A stretch of 64,000 bases of DNA from Sweltsa coloradensis (lineage: Eukaryota > Arthropoda > Insecta > Plecoptera > Chloroperlidae), in the NCBI GenBank assembly GCA_024449915.1, contig JAMZAV010000052.1, positions 992,001 to 1,056,000 of the forward strand. The letters run 5' to 3'. The translations under genes and the position numbers were made by a program. Below the pieces are notes generated by a model. That model saw only the letters and a list, made by a program, of their open reading frames with translations, ran no database searches and was not told where the DNA came from. Shown in pieces: positions 60,965 through 64,000 of this stretch. Position 1 is the stretch's first letter, and each line of letters opens with the position of its first letter.

Positions 60965-61060
60965 ACAAAAATCCAACTTGACTGGGGATTGAACCCACGT
61001 CCCCTGCTTGCCTTGTGGACCACTTTACTAGACCACTGAGCTAACAAGAGAGACATGGGT
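60965..61060 (-). repeat. tRNA-derived SINE
   Basis: Minus strand shows TTAGCTCAGTGGTCTAG (clear A-box) and GTGGGTTCAATCCCC (B-box) about 40 bases later. A plus-strand GGGTTCAATCCCCGG with a SINE tail follows at 61057-61100, so two SINEs abut in opposite directions. Confidence 0.65.
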
Positions 61061-61929
61061 TCAATCCCCGGTCAAAGTAGATTTTGTGATTTCAGTTTGT
61101 TTTCCATACAGCTAATCGTACAGTAAAATCTAACAGGGTGAGAGTAGACCAACTAAATTTTTCATATTGCTAATTGGCATTTCTATTATGGCTTCAAAGC
61201 TTATAATTTTCTTTTTTCCATGCTTTTCCTTTTACTCTTGAACAATGTATCTTGCAACGTACAACGTCTCAACCTGTTTGGGTTTCAGTTAAATGTTTGA
61301 ATTTGTGTTCTGTCAATGTTTGTTTGTGTTTCTATCACATATTTCTGCCCCCACTTGGAACAGGTGATAAATTCAATATTTTCAAGTTCATTGACCAGCC
61401 TTATAGCTACAAACACCAAATTCTCTTTTGTAGGCCTTGCTTGATAATGCTTCCCTGGCTTTTATGTCGCTATTTTGAAACTAATTTTATTTTGTGGTTG
61501 TTTCAGTTAATTGGGAACATCTTGCTGTGCAATTAATAAAACTGCGTTGATCGTCTCTCCATGCATCTCGCTCGGCACTTTGAACATCTCTGCTACCATA
61601 CATCACTTGCACCACTTCTACGTGTGGTATCCTACAACGCCACGAACACTGTTCAAAACTACGAACAGCCTACCTTCGAAACAAATTTGGTGAGGTGACC
61701 ATGTACTAATCCTTGCCACTTTGCAATTTCAAGGCCGTGGAGATAGTCTCTTTCTCTATGGCCATTTCTTAAGCTGTTCACATACATTGTATAATAATTG
61801 TACAGCTGTACAATAAATATTGTCTAACCCATGCCGTTGTTGTGATTTCATTTGTACATAACACCTTCTTATTCCCATTGACTTTAGCATGCAACTTAAC
61901 ACCTTGTTCTCTTTTCCTTCCAGTGTTCA

Positions 61930-62160
61930 AGTTGCCTTGCAATCTTGGTGGAAAGAAACCAAGGTTGCCCAATAAGGCAATTTGGACATTGACCTACTTT
62001 ATGGAGATAGTCTTTTTTTCCAAGGCCATTCTGGCCTACATGACAACCATATTCTGCTAACCTTGCAAGGTTAGCAGTTGACCTAGATTATGGACTTAGC
62101 CATTTTTTTCAAGGCCAAATTGGTTGACCTACTTTATGGACTTAGTATATTTTCCAATTG
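61930..62160 (+). repeat. Degenerate 50-80 bp tandem repeat
   Basis: Blocks of TTGACCTACTTTATGGA followed by TAGTC, T-run and CAAGGCCA recur three times (near 61990, 62075 and 62120), ending in an AAT microsatellite. Confidence 0.55.
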
Positions 62161-62162
62161 CT

Positions 62163-62179
62163 CTAATAATAATAATAAT

Positions 62180-62212
<33 letters not shown>

Positions 62213-62243
62213 TATAATAATAAACTAGTAATAATAATAACAA
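62163..62243. repeat. AAT microsatellite
   Basis: About 25 AAT units with a few interruptions. The poly-Asn frame across it is not a gene. Confidence 0.85.
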
Positions 62244-62545
62244 TTTCATTGGAACATATTAATTTATTAATAAATAAAATACAAATAAAACCAATATATT
62301 ATAAACAAGCAAAAAATGGGCAAAAAATGCAAAAAGAGCACCAAAAAAGCGCTTTTTATACTCCCTAAGTCTTTTTTGCACTTCAGAGCTACCATCCCCC
62401 AAGTCGAAACTTTTCACTTAAACAGAGTGTTCTCCCCAGAGCAGAGACGGAATTGACTGCAAAATTTGATACGCGCCCATCAACCTATCAGTTGCTAATT
62501 CTTGAACGCGGACTGGTCCAAACAGGTTTGAACTAGACCGTAAGT

Positions 62546-62695
62546 TCAAGAACTAACAACTTCAATGGGTAGTGTTCGCACAAATTCCACCGCCAGTCCC
62601 GTCTGTACAAGAGGACTCAAAACTCTGTACAATTGTGGCAAAAGCAGCAAAAGAGTGAGAATAGCCAACACCACTATGCAGGCCGATGCAGCCAT
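62546..62695 (-). CDS. Candidate 49-residue single-pass membrane microprotein or exon
   Basis: Minus-strand ATG with G at +4 opens MAASACIVVLAILTLLLLLP, a convincing hydrophobic segment, then a short polar tail to a TGA. The frame is open about 14 codons upstream of the ATG. No family is recognised, no neighbours support it, and it is short, so it could be chance. Confidence 0.2.
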   Translation of the reverse strand: MAASACIVVLAILTLLLLLPQLYRVLSPLVQTGLAVEFVRTLPIEVVSS

Positions 62696-62759
62696 GAGAA
62701 CAAATACACTAGGTCTCCTCCGGGGGTTAAGTGGCTATCATTGCTCCTAGTTTTATTAA

Positions 62760-64000
62760 GTATTGAAAACCCTTAAGTACTTCTGTGCTTGTAAAATAAA
62801 CAGTACACTTCCTCAATTCTTTGGAAACTGCATTTATTTGTTTCATGTCTATCCCATTCATATATACAAAATGATTTACAAAATAAACTAGGATTGCATT
62901 TAAATTAAATAAATAAATTTACATTTAGTGTCTACCCACTCCCCCCCACTCAGTCCCATAACTTATTTTGAGCGGGGAGACAATAAACGTCAATTTGCTT
63001 TACCCAACATGCATTTCATAATATGAGCGATGTTATCAAGAAATTGAGAATCAGTTCAATGGTTTTCACAAAGGTTCTGAAGCTAAATTTGATGGAAGTC
63101 CAAGAAAACACTGCACAATTATGGAGGCCTTCAACTAGAAAAGAACCCAAGACAAGGAGATTTCTACCGGCTATTGCAGACTGGTGTTTTTCATACACTG
63201 AGGTCAGGTCTGATATTGAAATTTAAAAAACAGAAAGGGGGTATATTAACTGCAATTGAAATTGAATAATGTGAACACACTAGGGATGCACAATGATAAA
63301 ATAAAAAATATTGATAATCGAAAATGTGACTGCATTATTGATCCATAATATCGAACGATGATTCCAGTAAAACAGTTCCACAACTACCGGCGGACAGACG
63401 TGATCAAGACAATGTCTCAAAAGGTAAAATTTCATTATTTTTTAAATAAACAAATAGTACATTCATATTAAGAGTCTACCCACATAGTCTCAATTGATTT
63501 TCAGTGGGAGACTAAAAAGTCTCCGTGATAGCAAAGTATCAAATTATTATCATTCACCAAATTGAATGGCGATGATATGGCATAAGCACATGGAATATGA
63601 CAAGTTGTTTCAGAAAACATGCAATTCTAATTTTTTATAATATGGCCTAACTAACATTTTTGATAATAATTGTGTGCATCCCTAGAAAAATACAAATTTT
63701 ATTAAGTTACGTTTGTTGCTGTGTGTAGCAGAGTTGATGAGTAATCTCCTAGCCTGGGTCTAATCCAAGTTAAAACTTATTATAGCCTGGTATCTGCCTC
63801 CAACTCCCCCCCCCCCCCCCCCCCCTTCCCCCAAGGCCAAGTAAGCACAGAAGAGTTTAAGGGTTGCCAATGAGCTCAATTTATTGCTCTTGTTTTTAAG
63901 GCAGCAGACCCCTGCCAACATTATGTTATGGGTTTTGTGAGAACTATAGCCTGCATGAAAAATATTGTAATGTTATGGTAAGGAAGTTTTTAATTACACA
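62760..64000. other. Right end, nothing recognised
   Basis: AT-rich sequence with a poly-C run at 63806-63825. The small frames at 63016-63226 show no domain motif. A short repeated block (AATCAGTC...GAGTCTACCCAC) occurs near 62930 and 63470. Confidence 0.35.
63806..63825 (+). repeat. Poly-C run near right end
   Basis: Twenty C between CTCCAACT and TTCCCC in otherwise unremarkable sequence. Confidence 0.8.

Noticed and set aside
60847..61056. 69-residue minus-strand frame
   Set aside because: It runs through a tRNA-derived SINE (A-box, B-box) and has no coding features.

Overview
The window is eukaryotic, repeat-rich and AT-rich. Its coding capacity lies in short exons with canonical splice sites, all on the minus strand, separated by long introns and transposon debris. 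Most of the translatable frames are shadows or low complexity. The gene families (an expanded trypsin-fold family, and a two-domain secreted protein of the group-7-allergen / juvenile-hormone-binding TULIP type), a Penelope-like GIY-YIG element and jockey-like LINE pieces suggest an arthropod, perhaps a crustacean or chelicerate. That placement is inference, not proof.

Region 1 (1-42200) is a head-to-tail array of serine-protease-homologue (SPH) genes, all on the minus strand. The first exons lie at 1278-1323, 16645-16690, 31635-31680 and 42068-42113. The gene at 18578-31680 can be spliced into an unbroken seven-exon, 248-residue secreted trypsin-like protein. All three catalytic triad residues are replaced (His to Glu, Asp to Asn, Ser to Phe), while the zymogen cleavage site and six of the usual disulphide cysteines remain. 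The flanking copies at 5937-16690 and 34446-42113 have the same seven exons with small frameshifts. The fourth copy leaves the window on the left after exon 1. Repeat periods are about 15.4, 15.0 and 10.4 kb. Length differences come from insertions unique to single units: a 190-bp satellite split by a 2.3-kb foldback element, a LINE flanked by inverted SINE tails, two further foldbacks, and an element with a TTAA target duplication. A degraded copy of the last exon of the neighbouring TULIP gene sits between two SPH units, so the amplified segment once reached into that gene.

Region 2 (43000-56300) holds the TULIP gene, read right to left from a signal-peptide exon at 52026-52107 to a terminal exon at 43103-43298. 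Ten exons encode two successive lipid-binding-type domains. A broken duplicate of its 5' half lies upstream at 54801-56305. The last intron is unusual: it appears to start with GC, and its acceptor lies inside an 85-bp minisatellite repeated four times.

Region 3 (56500-64000) has no confidently recognised host gene. It holds tRNA-derived SINEs, microsatellites and a 1.94-kb TTAA-flanked terminal-inverted-repeat element (58671-60618). That element splits an older repeat and contains two candidate plus-strand exons.

The stretch about 9850-11145 shows homopolymer-expanded, near-meaningless sequence compared with its paralogous blocks. It is most likely a consensus or assembly fault, so the frameshifts in SPH copy 1 nearby should be read with caution.
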